From NCBI GenBank assembly GCA_958496175.1, contig OY292275.1:56001701-56065700 (forward strand): a DNA stretch of 64,000 nucleotides. Direction: 5' to 3'. The notes beneath the pieces are model-generated. The model was not told the origin of the DNA, searched no databases, and was given only the letters and a program-made list of their open reading frames with translations. Shown here piece by piece: positions 47,055 to 58,829 of the stretch. The number at the start of each line of letters is the position of its first letter. The stretch's first letter is position 1. A program made the translations under genes and the position numbers. The stretch comes from Sisyra terminalis (lineage: Eukaryota > Arthropoda > Insecta > Neuroptera > Sisyridae).

Positions 47055-47540
47055 TTAGTTAAGACCAAGAAGCTGGATGAATCTCAGTAACAAATACCTT
47101 AGGTGCTTTTCGACTATTCCAGTTCCAGGGCTTGATATTCCCGGTTCTTCTAGACTGCATTCATTTAGATCACTTCTTTTCCATAAAACGTTTGAAACAA
47201 TTTCATCCTTTGCCTGGCAAAATCTGCATCTTGGATCCTTCACATGTAATCCCAATGTTTACAGGTGGTATCTCAGTCTTCTGTCACTTTCTTTCTAGTA
47301 AGACTAAATATTTCAGTAGTTAATTTCCAGGACGGTTTTCCTATAATCTTTTTACTGTATTTTTACCCGCTGGTGTTGCTCCATATTGTGCAGTGATTTT
47401 ATAAACTAATTTTTTGATGGTCCTTTTCTCTGTAAATTTTGTAACACAAAGCAAAGGCTGTGGGTTTATGAAAAGTGGTCCTTGCCAGGATAAAGTATCA
47501 ACTCTTTCTTTGCCTTTAATACACTTATAGCCAAGCATTC
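47055..47540 (-). pseudogene. LINE RNase H end and zinc-knuckle remnant
   Basis: On the minus strand, KGKERVDTLSWQGPLF corresponds to the G-N-E-x-A-D-x-L-A-R-x-G block of retroelement RNase H. After about 60 codons come NRPGN, LLKYLVLLERK and HVKDPRCRFCQAKDEIVSN, then GIVEKHLRYLLLRFIQLLGL and a stop at 47055. The C-R-F-C motif, with the following positions normally H and C, is the terminal zinc knuckle of R1/Jockey-group ORF2, here lacking the H. Related 3-prime pieces lie at 58830-59450. Confidence 0.75.
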
Positions 47541-47562
47541 ATCCCAAGTTAATATTATTTTT

Positions 47563-48242
47563 GGTGGCCAGGCTTGTAAGAATTTCTTTATTTTTCCTGA
47601 TTAGATTAGAGCAGTGGTTCCCAACCGTTTTTGGACCATGCCCCACCTCGGTATTTCTAAAATTCTGGTCACCCCCCGTAATATTAAATTGTGTTTTTAA
47701 AAATATTTCGGTTATCGACCTGAAGGAAGCTTAAAAGGCCATTAATTTGGTACTTAAACAATTTTATCTTTGGTGGCCAGGCTTGTAAGGGTTTCTCAAT
47801 TCTTCCAGATTAGTTTAGAGCAGTGGTTCCCAACCAATTTTGGGCCTTGTCCCACTTAAGTATTTTTAAAATTCTGATCACCCCTCGCAATATTAAATTG
47901 TGTTATTAAAAAATTTCCGATTATTCACTTGATGGAAGCTGAAAAAGCCATTATTTTGGTATCTAATCAATTTTCTAAAAAATAAATCATCTATGAAAGA
48001 GAAAAATAAAGAATTAAAGAGCAGTTAAATAAATAAACTTTCCAGATATATGATAGAGAATTGAAATACAAAAATAGCAAATATTTGAATAAAGTTTTTA
48101 TACGGAAATTAATGAAAACCCTTTCACTGTTAAGAAGTAATTCTTCTCGAATTATCCTATAGTCTTTGGTATAGTCAGCCGAAGAGAGCATATGCCCCAC
48201 CGGTGGGGCCTGCGCCCCACATTGGAAAAGGCGGATTTAGAC
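47563..48242. mobile_element. hAT-like MITE with duplicated left end
   Basis: CAGTGGTTCCCAACC, a recognised hAT terminal sequence, occurs at 47612 and 47821. It is part of a 209-bp tandem copy of the left end that also includes GGTGGCCAGGCTTGTAAG. The right end near 48234 (ATTGGAAAAGGCGG) is a decayed complement. Flanks GTTTAGAG (before 47821) and ATTTAGAC (48235-48242) agree at 6 of 8 positions, consistent with a worn 8-bp duplication. CCCCACCGGTGGGG near the right end forms a hairpin. No transposase. Confidence 0.7.
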
Positions 48243-48366
48243 CTAATCTATGATTCTACTAGAAGTATTCCCTTTAATTGTAAGTAGTATATTTTATGGT
48301 CTAAAACTTAAGGTCATGGATACTTAAAAAAAATCATGCAACTTTATACATATAAGGGAATTTTAA

Positions 48367-49053
48367 GGATGGATCACCGTCAGAAAAAAAAAAATCGATT
48401 TTTTTTTCTTCCATAAATGTCTTCTTATAACAATCAAGAATAACGTGAAAAAAGGATTAGAATAGCTGACTAATGTATTTTCACTGATAAAAATTGAATA
48501 AATTGATAATAATATAAAAAAATATCTTAAAAAAAACTTTAAATGCGTTTTTCTCGAAATCAACTTTTGAAAACTGGGAGACAAGATTTCTCAGAAATCA
48601 TCCGACGGATTGACTTGAAACTGAACAGTGCTCAACACGTCTTCTTGGTACTGAACCTCTGAAATTGGCCAAACCTCCCCCCCTCAAAGTGGGAGAAGGG
48701 GAAAGGTCCAAAAAAAGGTCTTTTTTTTTAACTTTTTTTTCAAAGTCGCGCCATTTTGTGAATTTTCAACTTTTTTCAGATTTTCGAAGTTCAGTACCAA
48801 GAAGACGAATTATCAAAACCTACATTCTTTGGAAAATCATGATCCGACCTCCGGTTTCCGAGAAAACTTGTCTCCCGTTTGCCGCCTCATTTTTGAGGAC
48901 CCTTTTTCAAAGCGCTGTAAAAGGGGCAAATAAAAAAAATACTTCAAAACTTCAACTTTTACATGCCGAAGACCGTTCTTTAATATTCCTAAAAAAAAAA
49001 TGGCAGCAGTTTTAAAAAAGCCAATTTTTTTACGTTCTGACGGTGATCCACCC
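48367..49053. mobile_element. 687-bp TTAA element, second family
   Basis: Flanked by TTAA (48363-48366 and 49054-49057) with ends GGATGGATCACCGTCAG and, inverted, GGGTGGATCACCGTCAG. Inner inverted parts include CGTCTTCTTGGTACTGAAC facing GTTCAGTACCAAGAAGACG. The frames 48665-49015 (plus) and 48837-49130 (minus) lie in these arms and have no transposase motif. The TTAA site and size parallel the nested element at 35.8 kb, but the ends differ, so this is a separate family. Confidence 0.88.
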
Positions 49054-49057
49054 TTAA

Positions 49058-51236
49058 AGACTAGAATTCCTAAATTAGTGTCAGGAAAGTTAACAGAACC
49101 GTATGATAGTTTTGAATAGTAGCAAAACATTTTTTTTTTAAATATGATGATTTGAATTAATGAATTGAAAAAAAAATAACAATTTTTTTTCTTTTTGATG
49201 ACGTTTGTCGTTTGGAACGATAAAATCGAATATTTGTAAACGAAATGAAAAATTATTATAGAATTTAAGGGGAACGGGGCAAATGCGTTTGCGTGTAAAA
49301 TATGATGAGTCTACATTATCAAAACATCGAGCGTCGCGACGTCCGGCGTCGGAAGGAAATGCCAGTGATTTGTTTTAGAATTCCTACGCTTTACCGTTTT
49401 ACATTTCTATGGCAAAGCGTTTGAATTCTGGAACGGATCGTTTGGTTCAATCCACTCGGAACCTGGCCACGGCCTCATCACCTGTTACACTCCAGTTATT
49501 TTCGACGATTTTTTTTTTCCACACTTTTCTCCCAAGTATTTTACGATGCACGCCCCTGCCTCAGTCCCCCTGCTTATTGCCTTAAGCAATATTTTTTACA
49601 CTTGGCAAGAAAAGCTTCGGATATTTATTTATTTTCTCAGTGAAAATCTTGTCGATTTGGTTGGGGGTGTCAACGGCAAAATTAGAATCAATATCGGTGG
49701 GGAAAATATTTGCTCATTTTCGCTGGCCGGGGTAATACTTTTATGTCACGATAGACCAACTGGATTTTTTTCGTCATAACATATCGAACTAATCCGTACA
49801 ACTTTTCGGACGGTTTATCAGACACGGCTTGTACGAAATAAAAAAAAATCATATCTAAATAGGAACGACCAGCTCACATCAATTTTTTTTATGAACGTCG
49901 TAAATTTCTTTTGGGCAATGCCGCTATTGAGTCGAGTGTATTTTTAAGGGGCTTAGATTTGTAAATTGAAATGTCTTTTTCAAACATAAAAATAAATCCA
50001 GACCTGGAAAATTTTATCAGACATTTGGTGAGAGGAAATTGATAGGGCATTGAAGTATTGGGCCTCACACTACTTCAGATTGGCGTCGAGCACCGTTTTC
50101 CTCGCATAATATATGATATTGATATGTTTGTCACATGAGACTGGCTATTATACAATCGTCATACATATATATCCTTCCTTATATAACAATGCACATAATT
50201 TAACATTCTAATGAACATTTAATTGTTATTGGAGAGAATATATCAAAGGAGTATCATTTGTCTCATTAGCATTCTTACTAATGTTTGACATTGTAGACTT
50301 TAGGTGCCAAATACTCAACAATGAATCAATAACATAGCGATTAATTTTTAGTTTTTTTAAGCTTTTAAAAGAAACCAAAGTTCAGATTAATTTATTTCAA
50401 CAAATAAACACAAAACATATTATGATATTTTTGTAGAAGATAATTTCAAAAGAGAATTAATTGAGTCAACATTGATTGGAGTTAGACAAGCAATTAAAAC
50501 CGCACGAATCTATTGAAGTGGTTAGACATTCGACATGGAACTATTTAACCAACTTAACCAACAACCGACGCGGCTTAAACCAAACTGAACAACTAAAACC
50601 AAATTGAACCAACAAGCAGCATACAAACTTGGTAAATGATGATTGATTTCTTCCATAAGCAGAAGAACATTCATAAGATAAATACGAGATAAAGTCAGAA
50701 GACTTTAAAATCCTTATATTTTTACATCAACTTAATAAAACTATTGACCAATTGAGTCCCTAAAGTTCCTTTAAAATCCACGGAAAAATGATTAAATTTT
50801 TTTTCTAAGTCTTGCAGTCAATTTGGATATTCGGAAAATTTAAAGATTGATTCCAGTAGTAAACTAATCCCAGTAAAAACTGCACTTTATGGAAGTTAAG
50901 AACCATTTTTTCCCGATGTCACGTATTAAATTACTTTGATAAGAAGCCAAATATTAGAACATAAATCGGTAACATATAATATCTTTTATATTTTTCTGAC
51001 AATCTTAAAATAGTTTTATTATTTTAAAAACGTTCTGAGCTATTATCAAAACATAATGAAGCAGTTAATTGTTAACTTTATCTGATAAAATTTGAGAAAC
51101 ATTCATTTAAAGAAGCCAAAAAAAAATCGTGGAATTCAAAATACCAAAAACGAGCATTGGCCCGGCATTAAGTACAGAAACTTAAAAATCTCAGGAACAT
51201 TTTCCTATACAAATGGACTTAAACTCAAAGGAAAAA
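49058..51236. other. Single-copy stretch, GC-richer 49.27-49.78 kb
   Basis: 49270-49780 has near-balanced composition (GAGCGTCGCGACGTCCGGCG, ACCTGGCCACGGCC) and no partner in the window. The frame 49546-49779 is open but has no motif. From 49.8 kb onward it is AT-rich without features. Confidence 0.35.
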
Positions 51237-51663
51237 CTGTGTATACAATATATAAAATATATTGCAGTACAATTTATGTACTATAATTTAACATAATAAT
51301 ATACAAATTTAACATAATAATATACAAATTTAATATAATAATATATAAAAATCATACCACCAACATAAATTTGAACAGAAGTTCAAACAAAAATATTCGT
51401 GACGTATTGCCCAGATACGTATTTCGATTGCCAAGCAATCTTCATCAGTGGTCATCAAGTAGTTTGGATCACTCCGTAACTGCTTTGTGATGATTCACAA
51501 AGTTTATAAGGGTTAATATATTGTTATATTAAATTTGTATATTATTATATTAAATTTGTATATTATTATGTTAAATTATACTACATAAATTGGACTGCAA
51601 TATATTTTATATATTGTATACACAGTATAACTGTTCAAAGTCAGCAAAAAAATCTTATTTTGA
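51237..51663 (+). mobile_element. Palindromic PLE-like element, copy 4, 12-bp target duplication
   Basis: Best-delimited copy. It starts CTGTGTATACAATATATAAA, exactly where the left palindrome arm begins, and ends CAGTATAACTGTTCAAAGTC with the tail to ATCTTATTTTGA. It is flanked by TCAAAGGAAAAA at 51225-51236 and 51664-51675, identical over 12 bp. The left arm on the minus strand reads CTGATGA, A, GATTGC-TTG-GCAATC, GAAA, ATACGTATC. The inner part of the right arm with its core is deleted, and CAAATTTAATATAATAATAT-type units are locally repeated. Confidence 0.88.
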
Positions 51664-51864
51664 TCAAAGGAAAAAGTTATTTAAACCGTTTAAACATTAT
51701 TTTAATGATTTGAACTAATTTTACAATCTTTTCTGTTTTTAATCATTGGTTTAGATGTTTCTTTTTTAACAAGAGGGTTTACATGGTGCTCCATGCTAGA
51801 GTGCAGAATATTCAGTATAGAATAAGTGATGTAAAATTGTATGATAGTTGGAAATACTGCCCAC

Positions 51865-52810
51865 AGAGGTTGACCAAATTTTTTTTTTTTTGAAAAATTT
51901 TTCAAAAATATTGTTCGAGATAAAAAAATATCGGAAAGGTATGAGCCCATAATATTAATATTAAGGGGTCTTTCATCTAAAATTTCGATTTTTTATTTGT
52001 GCTTTCATTTTTGCATCAATGCTGTCAAACTATTACGATAAAAAAATTCATCTGCGCATATATTTATAGAAAATTAAATTCCCTATAGAAAACGTCTCTT
52101 TAAAAATTTTTGCCAGAGTCGCCATTTCCGAATTATCAAGCTTTAAACATTGATATAATTTTTAGATTTTTTTTTTGACATTTGGTAACTAACGAACAAA
52201 TAAATATATAGAAATGAACAATATAGATTCTTGAAGGGAATTTAATGTTCTACAAAAGAGGTCTCTTAACGTTTTTACATAAAATTACTTTTTCAAAATT
52301 GGTTCAACAACGAAAAAAACAATAATTTTTTTTTCTTCAACTTTAATTGTGAATAACTTTTGAAAAAGTGATTTTATGTAAAAATGTTAAAAGATTTTTT
52401 TTTGTAGAACATTAAATTTTCTTCAATAATCTGTATTGCTCATTTCTATATATTTATTTACTCGTTAGGTACAAAATTCCAAAAAAAAAAAGATAAATCT
52501 AAAAATTATATCAATGTTTAAAGCTTGATTATTCGAAAACGGCGTGTCTGGCAAAAATTTTCAAGAGACGTTTTTTGCATGGAATTTAATGTTCTATATA
52601 TATATATGTGCAGATAATTTTTTTTACCTTGATAATTTGACAGCATTGATGCAAAAATGAAAACACAAATAAAAAATCGAAATTTCAGATGATAGACCTC
52701 TTAATATTAATATAAGGGGCTCAAACCTTCCCGATATTTTTTTTGTCACCTTGAACAATATTTTCGATATACTTTTTAAAAAAAAAATAGTCAATTTTTT
52801 GGCCCAGTCT
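51865..52810. mobile_element. About 940-bp palindromic (foldback) repeat
   Basis: Arms meet near 52337. Pairs include TTTTTGCATCAATGCTGTCA facing TGACAGCATTGATGCAAAAA, and ACATAAAATTACTTTTTCAA facing its near-complement. Outer pairs extend to AATATTGTTCGAGAT against a diverged partner near 52760. GGTATGAGCCC and GGTTTGAGCCC are symmetric. It carries GTAGAACATTAAATTTTCTT. No coding content. Confidence 0.85.
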
Positions 52811-53393
52811 ATTGACTATAATGAAAAAAGGCATCCACGTTTGGCAATATAGAAAATATAAAAAATAACTATATATTTATTATTGATCTAATTCGGTAGT
52901 TTATCGTCAATTTGTTGTTTTAACTGTTTTATATAAAATAGTTTAAATTTACCAAAGTACCACAGTAAATATTAGTATATCAACATTAATGACATTTGGT
53001 TGAAAATTTATTCTTTATACATTTACACAGTTATTTATAATCGATTAGAAAAGCAGTAATATACTGCATAGCGTTTTTAAAAAAAATAATAAATAAAAAC
53101 CAAAATACAAATTACAAAATACAAAATAAAACTAGAAAATTACGACAATAGTACATACGAACTTTTACCGTAATGACGTCATAGAAACGACTAACTTGCT
53201 TTCTGGCTTTTTGATTAGTATAGGAGGCGCACCAAATGTAAATTTAGCTTCTTTTTCAACACTAGCTAGCCCCTAGTTAGTTAACCCCTAGCCTAGTTAA
53301 TTGGTACTCTAGGTGGAGCTTATTCCTGAAGAAATATTTATTTCTCTTTCCTAATATTTCTACTGAAAAAACTTACTTGACAGAACAAATTTT
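52811..53393. other. AT-rich spacer
   Basis: Nothing recognised. Confidence 0.4.
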
Positions 53394-53633
53394 TTGTCTG
53401 GAATCAGTGCAATAATTCAATCAGCTAGCCAATGGATTTCTTTAAATATTTTTCCAGAATCACCTGTGATGAATTCTTTCAAAGAACACCGACGCAAAAT
53501 TAGCGATACTGCTTTTTATAATGTATACGATTCTAAAACAACACAATTTTTAGCACCATACGAATCATTGATGAAACCTCGTGATAAAACCATAAAATTA
53601 TTGCCATCAGCTTTAACAGGATATAATTTATGA
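53394..53633 (+). CDS. Unassigned open frame, possible coding remnant
   Basis: The frame of about 80 codons has no ATG at its upstream edge (it opens at TTG) and reads ASQWISLNIFPES, FKEHRRKISDTAFYN, ESLMKPRDKTIKLLPSALTG, then stops. Codon composition is more balanced than in neighbouring AT-rich DNA and the residues look protein-like, with mixed charge and few runs. I do not recognise the family. It could be the 3-prime end of a transposon protein or a decayed exon. No splice acceptor with a good pyrimidine tract is evident directly upstream. Confidence 0.3.
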   Translation: MSGISAIIQSASQWISLNIFPESPVMNSFKEHRRKISDTAFYNVYDSKTTQFLAPYESLMKPRDKTIKLLPSALTGYNL

Positions 53634-54619
53634 ATTATTTATCATCTTTTGAATTATTTTATAAAGTTCTCAAAATGAGCTGACATTAAAGTAGCAGGAA
53701 GATGTTCCACTGGGAACTTTTTCATCAAGCCATTTGGAGCTCAAGAGCTCCAGTCAAGACAACACATTAGCTCATAGTTTTCACTAACTGATTGCTAATT
53801 TAAAAAAAAAAATTTGTCGTGGCAATAAATTATTTAACTTAAAGAAAACCTTAATTTCCATTTGGAAAAACTCCATCAAAGGTATGTAAAATAGAATCTC
53901 TTCTTGCTTTAAACAAATTAATTACTCTTCGTTTAGCAGTTTTTTTTGCAATAGACATGAAATGGTTCGATAGGGAATTGCGCCAATACTTTCAATACTT
54001 TCAATACTTTCTGATTGCTTTGAATCGCTTCAACAACTCTCTTCTTCCGATACGATAGATCTCTGTTTTTTTTTTTTCTTCTTTCATTCTTTTTTCACCC
54101 TCACATCTCGTACAATTTGTTTTAAACTAGCACCATATATCATTAGAGAGCAAATCCTTAAAATCCTTTTAACAATAAATTAAATGATTCGCCCGCATAT
54201 TTGATAGCGAAAATGCAAATATTCCACCTTTTGCTTCGATAGTGATGCTAAACTTATTCATTGATACGACTTCGAATCAGACGTGATTAACGTCTTTTAT
54301 GCACGCTTTGCACTAAATGCAATTTGATCACGGCGAAGAGGTTACGACAATGGATGTAATGAGGAAAAATATTAAGATCAACGGTCGTTTGGTTTGTTTT
54401 TCTTTCTTTTTCCCAATAAATTACGTTAAGTAAGACCTCAAAGTACGAGTTATGGGACGAAAAAAGACAACTTATCGCTATGGGGTGATAAGAGTTTAAA
54501 ATTTAGTGAATCCTCGTAAGACAGTTGCAACAATTGAAAGTATTTTCAGTCAATTTAAATTCACACCAATCAATTTAGTGGCTTTTTTTTAAGTTGGTTA
54601 ATACTTTATGTATTTGAAA
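53634..54619. other. Non-repetitive, GC-richer 54.18-54.50 kb
   Basis: 54180-54500 has mixed composition and no partner. No frames with motifs. CTTTCAATA is repeated three times near 53990. Confidence 0.35.
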
Positions 54620-56981
54620 TCTATACTAATATATAAAACTCTTACGTCTGTCTGTACATTTCGATTTTGAACTCAATTTTAGGGTAAATATTTGTTCCAA
54701 GAGGCCTTTATTCTAAATTTAACATTTTTAAAATTTTTGCCTGTCTGTCTGTCTGTGTGTCCCGATTTAACTAAAGAACGGAACAACCGAATTCAATGAA
54801 ATTTGGTATTAAAATACAACACAATTTTCCACAGACTATAGGATACTTATCATTCCAAAAAAATAATAAGGGAAGGTATTCTCAAGGGATGAAAACATAA
54901 ATTTTTACACTAGACAAGTGAGTTATTTATCATTGGAAAGGTAATATAAAGTTAGAAAATAATCTGTAAAAATATTTTTAGTTGAACTGATAAAAAGCAC
55001 AGTAAATACAATTAAATTTTTAAAAATTGCCTCTTTGAAATATAAACCTTTATATATATACTATACATAGTTGATGTCAATAGCGTAATGGCTTACGTAT
55101 CTAACATTCTGATGCTCCTAATTATAAAGATGTGAGTTATATTCTTACAGTAAAAATTATTTTTATTATATTTTTTTACAAAATTGTGTAAATAGATCCT
55201 TAGAGTTTCTCAATAAGGAAATATTAACGAAAAAAAGTAATAGTAGTAGTAATAATGATAATAGTAATAAAACTTAAAGTAAATACGTTTTTAAAACCGT
55301 GCACACATAAAATCCTGTATTTATATCTTCCCTCTGACTGATGAAATTTTAATAATCGATATATTTCTTTTAACAAGTAGACATCTGATAAGAATTTTTT
55401 TTTTTGAAAATTCCTACCCTCAAAGAGTAAAAGGGGTGACTAAGTTTGTATGAGAAAATGTAGAGTTAATCAACAATCGAAATTTTGAATTTAATAAGTG
55501 TAATTAATAAATAAATAATTAATTAGTAATAAGTTTCTGTTTTTGTTATATCATTTTAACTACAGCATTTTAAATAACGTCATTGCACTTAATTAGTATG
55601 AAAGTTTAGGTAGTAGGTACTTACACCAAATACCAAAGAGGCAGTTTTAAATTTTTGTTTGTTTTTCAACAATCAAACTTTTTTAACCAATGGTTGTGAC
55701 CTGGAACAATTATTTAACATTAAGGGAGCAATTTTTTGTCATATATTTTATTATCAATCAAAAAAAAAATTTTCCAAGCCAACTTTTCTTCGGTATTTAG
55801 AAAAATTTGAAAATCGAATTTCCTTCCACGCTTTCTATCTATTTCCAACAATTTTGTATGTACAACGTCAAAATGTGCGATATCGAATTGCTTTTTAGTC
55901 ATGATAATCAAAATAAAGGTCATAATATTTTTCGTTTTACAATGTATTTTACAATATAAATGTATATTTGTGGTTTGGAAAGTGTCTTCCTTATACGATG
56001 CAGATATATAATAAGAAAGGGTTTTTTGATAATTCCTCCTCTAAAAGAGTGAAAAATGGTGGCAAAGTTTGTACGGCATAACGTCTAATAAACAATTTAA
56101 ATTTCGAATTGAATTGTCAAGGTATGTTCGTTATAGACAAAACGTTTTATCGCTTAAAATAAAACAATGTTGATTTATTATTAGAAACAAAAACGTAGGA
56201 TCTGCTTAAAAATTTAAACTCTTATATATATTTCTAAAAAAGGTTAAGTTCATAAGTGAGCATTACGTTTTTTGGCTTTCACATATTGTAAACCTGAAAA
56301 TCCAATATACGTAATCACAAATAAATACATTTATGAGCGAATATCGAATAGCGAGAAATTCAGCGAACTGAAAGAAAATTGTTTAATTATATAGTTGAAA
56401 TTCAGATATTTTAATAATTAGTGCATAGATACACAATGGTTATACTTGATTATGGAGGAACTGGGTTTCGTGCATTTGAACAAATTTTAATATGGCCGTA
56501 GTTTTGTACATTTCAGTAGTGTAAAAGTTGAGACAATGAAATGGGATTTCTACTAATATTCTAAATATCTAGGCGAGTGTTTTGATAACTTTTGACTGTT
56601 TTAAGTCATAATTTTGACTGGCTTTATTGAATTTAACGATAGTTTTTATTTATGTATAGATGGTGAATGATTTACGGATTAATTGGTTCACGGTAGGTAT
56701 ACCTACCGTAGGTACACGGAATAGATCATACTCTTTTTAGATAGTTATAAATATTTTTTGAAAATTAATTGATTATTACATAGAACAATTTTATTCTTTG
56801 CAACAGTTTATTAAATGTGTCTTTTTAAAGTTGACAAAATAGTGTTTTTAAGTACGATTATGTTTTTCGTAAAAGAAATAAGAAAAATAATAATTTTCGT
56901 ATACCACTACAAATAGCAAATTTAAAAAGAAAATATAATTTACACCTACGTTACGCAGACGAAGTCGCGGGGATCAGCTAG
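54620..56981 (+). mobile_element. 2.36-kb non-autonomous Helitron-like element
   Basis: Starts TCTATACTAATATATAAAAC after an A, and ends GACGAAGTCGCGGGGATCAG then CTAG followed by T. This is the TC...CTAG, A-to-T insertion pattern of Helitrons, with a 3-prime end I recognise from insect Helitron-like repeats. About 56635-56815 matches 26270-26457 and contains the 20-bp palindrome at 56690-56709. A CTGT/TG simple run lies at 54740-54762. No Rep or helicase motif, so it must move in trans. A strong hairpin just before CTAG is not evident. Confidence 0.7.
55081..55150 (+). repeat. tRNA-like sequence inside the Helitron-like element
   Basis: TAGCGTAATGG (55081-55091) fits the A-box consensus TRGYNNARNGG exactly. 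GAGTTATATTC about 54 nt downstream sits where a B box should be but differs from the consensus at about two core positions. No closed acceptor or anticodon stem can be drawn. A decayed tRNA or SINE head captured by the Helitron is possible. Confidence 0.3.
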
Positions 56982-58829
56982 TATTTTATAAATCACTTAA
57001 TGAAGCAAGTGTAAAGCTGCAAATGATTGAGTAGAACGATGATAAATTAGCCGAGCGATCATTCAAAGCTCTGGCTTTTTATTCAAATAAATTACCAACT
57101 CTTCATGGCATGTCTTCAGGTATATAGCCTGGAAGACACCCATAAATCTACCCCAATTTCCATAGTGACAAATGCTTGTTTTATTTTATTTTATGTACAC
57201 GATTAAGTCGGGCATGTTTCACTTGTTTTATGTGCCGAAAAAATAATGGCTCGTGAAAAAAGACGCGGCCAAAAGAAAAAGAAACACTGACGAAAAAAAA
57301 AAATATAACAACAACACAAACGTTTGCCGAAGAAATGTTACGTAAGTAAGACATACGAGAGTGGCGAATTTTGGTAAAATACAAACGCTTAAATCAGTTC
57401 GTGTGCTCTAAAGCTCACACACGAGCTTTAATGGGACTGTGTCGCCCATTTGCCGGCGAAGCTTTCATTCGTTCGGGTTTCAACTAAACAAATGGTAAGT
57501 AAATGTGTATACAACATTGATAAATGTAAGTACTTAAGTTAATGTGGAGCCACACGTATAAAACTAACAGTCGAACAAGGATGGGAAAAGGTACACGTTG
57601 GGGAGCGGGAGCTTTTTTCCGGTCTTCCCCTACCGCGGCAGATCAACTTGCACATCTCGTTAAATCAATGAGAAGATCTACTTGAAAAAAACACAGAGGA
57701 AATAATTTAACACATTCAAACCTTAAATTGTCGTCAACAAAAGAAAAAAAAAAATTACGAAAACGATTCGTCGTTACCATTTGAACGATGATGCGTTTTT
57801 ACCGGTCTCAGGTGACACAATAAGTTTGGCAATAAATATCACAAGACAAACGGCTTGAAAAACAAAAAGGCGATAAAAACGAATTCGAAAATAAAAATAA
57901 AATCGAGCCAATTTTCCCCATCTTCCCCCGGGCGCGCCACCCTCAATCCTCGTGTCGCCTTCATTTAAATAACATTTCTGATTTTTATTGCGTCATTTTT
58001 CTCGCACAAATCTAAGCAGCGATTTTTCGCGCCAAAAGTGAGATAAATTGATGAAATGTTGCGCAAAATTGGTGGGTGGAAAAAAAAAACGAGAATGATA
58101 GACTTGTTTATAAAGTATTTATAGGGGGGTGATTGTTGTTTTTATTGCAACCCCTTTCAGTGTTAAGTAGCGCAGAATGGAAGAGGAATAAAAATGAATT
58201 TATCGTTGAATTTTTATTAAGTTCTCCCAAGTGATTTGGCCATACAAAATCACTGGGCAACTTAAAATTAACACCGTAAATTAAAATAGCTTTTGATTCC
58301 AAACTTGTAACTAATAGGTGGTTAATCATCAACTATTAAACAAATTTGGGACTAATTTTCCTAATTTATATATTCTTTTTTTCTAAGAAGTAGACCGATT
58401 ACAAGTCAAACGTTTAGACTTTAGAGGAATGCTTTTTTGGATAAGTAGAAAAATTCCAAGCTTATTTTAGGCGTCTCAAGTTACACTTCCCCGCATAATT
58501 CAAGAGCTGTCCTAAGAAACTAAGAAGAAAAATTACAATTTCTTTAGAAAGGGTTTAAAGAGGCACATTAAAACAAAAATAAAGATGTTACTATTATGAA
58601 AGTAAAGTAAAACCTAGAAAACAACTTAGAGAAAATTCAACAAATCTTGTCTTTTACTCTGGAAATGAAACCGGAAAATTATTACCCAATATACTCTTAA
58701 TATGTGTAGAAAATCGATTATTTTTTTAAGAGATATATCCAAAAGTCTTATTCTGGATTAATAATAAAAAAATGTGTTATTTTCAGCCCATAATATTGAT
58801 ATTATTGATATTAAGAGGCTTATTGTGTC
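56982..58829. other. Single-copy, GC-richer 57.18-58.05 kb
   Basis: The most gene-like non-repetitive block of the window: GC patches such as CTACCGCGGCAG and CCCGGGCGCGCCACC, and a possible first exon annotated separately. No frame with a domain was found. 58.08-58.83 kb is AT-rich again. Confidence 0.4.
57396..57494 (+). other. Candidate non-coding first exon ending ATG-GTAAGT
   Basis: TCAGTT at 57394-57399 matches the arthropod initiator. About 100 nt of mixed-composition sequence follows to AACAAATG at 57487-57494, whose ATG is immediately followed by GTAAGT (57495-57500), a perfect donor consensus. Exons ending right after the start codon occur in several insect gene classes, including ribosomal protein genes. 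No downstream exon was found in the window, and no good downstream promoter element sits at +28, so this remains a candidate. Confidence 0.3.

Noticed and set aside
48665..49130. Overlapping plus and minus open frames of 97-116 codons as genes
   Set aside because: They lie in the inverted arms of a TTAA MITE and have no domain motif. Long frames on both strands reflect the palindrome.
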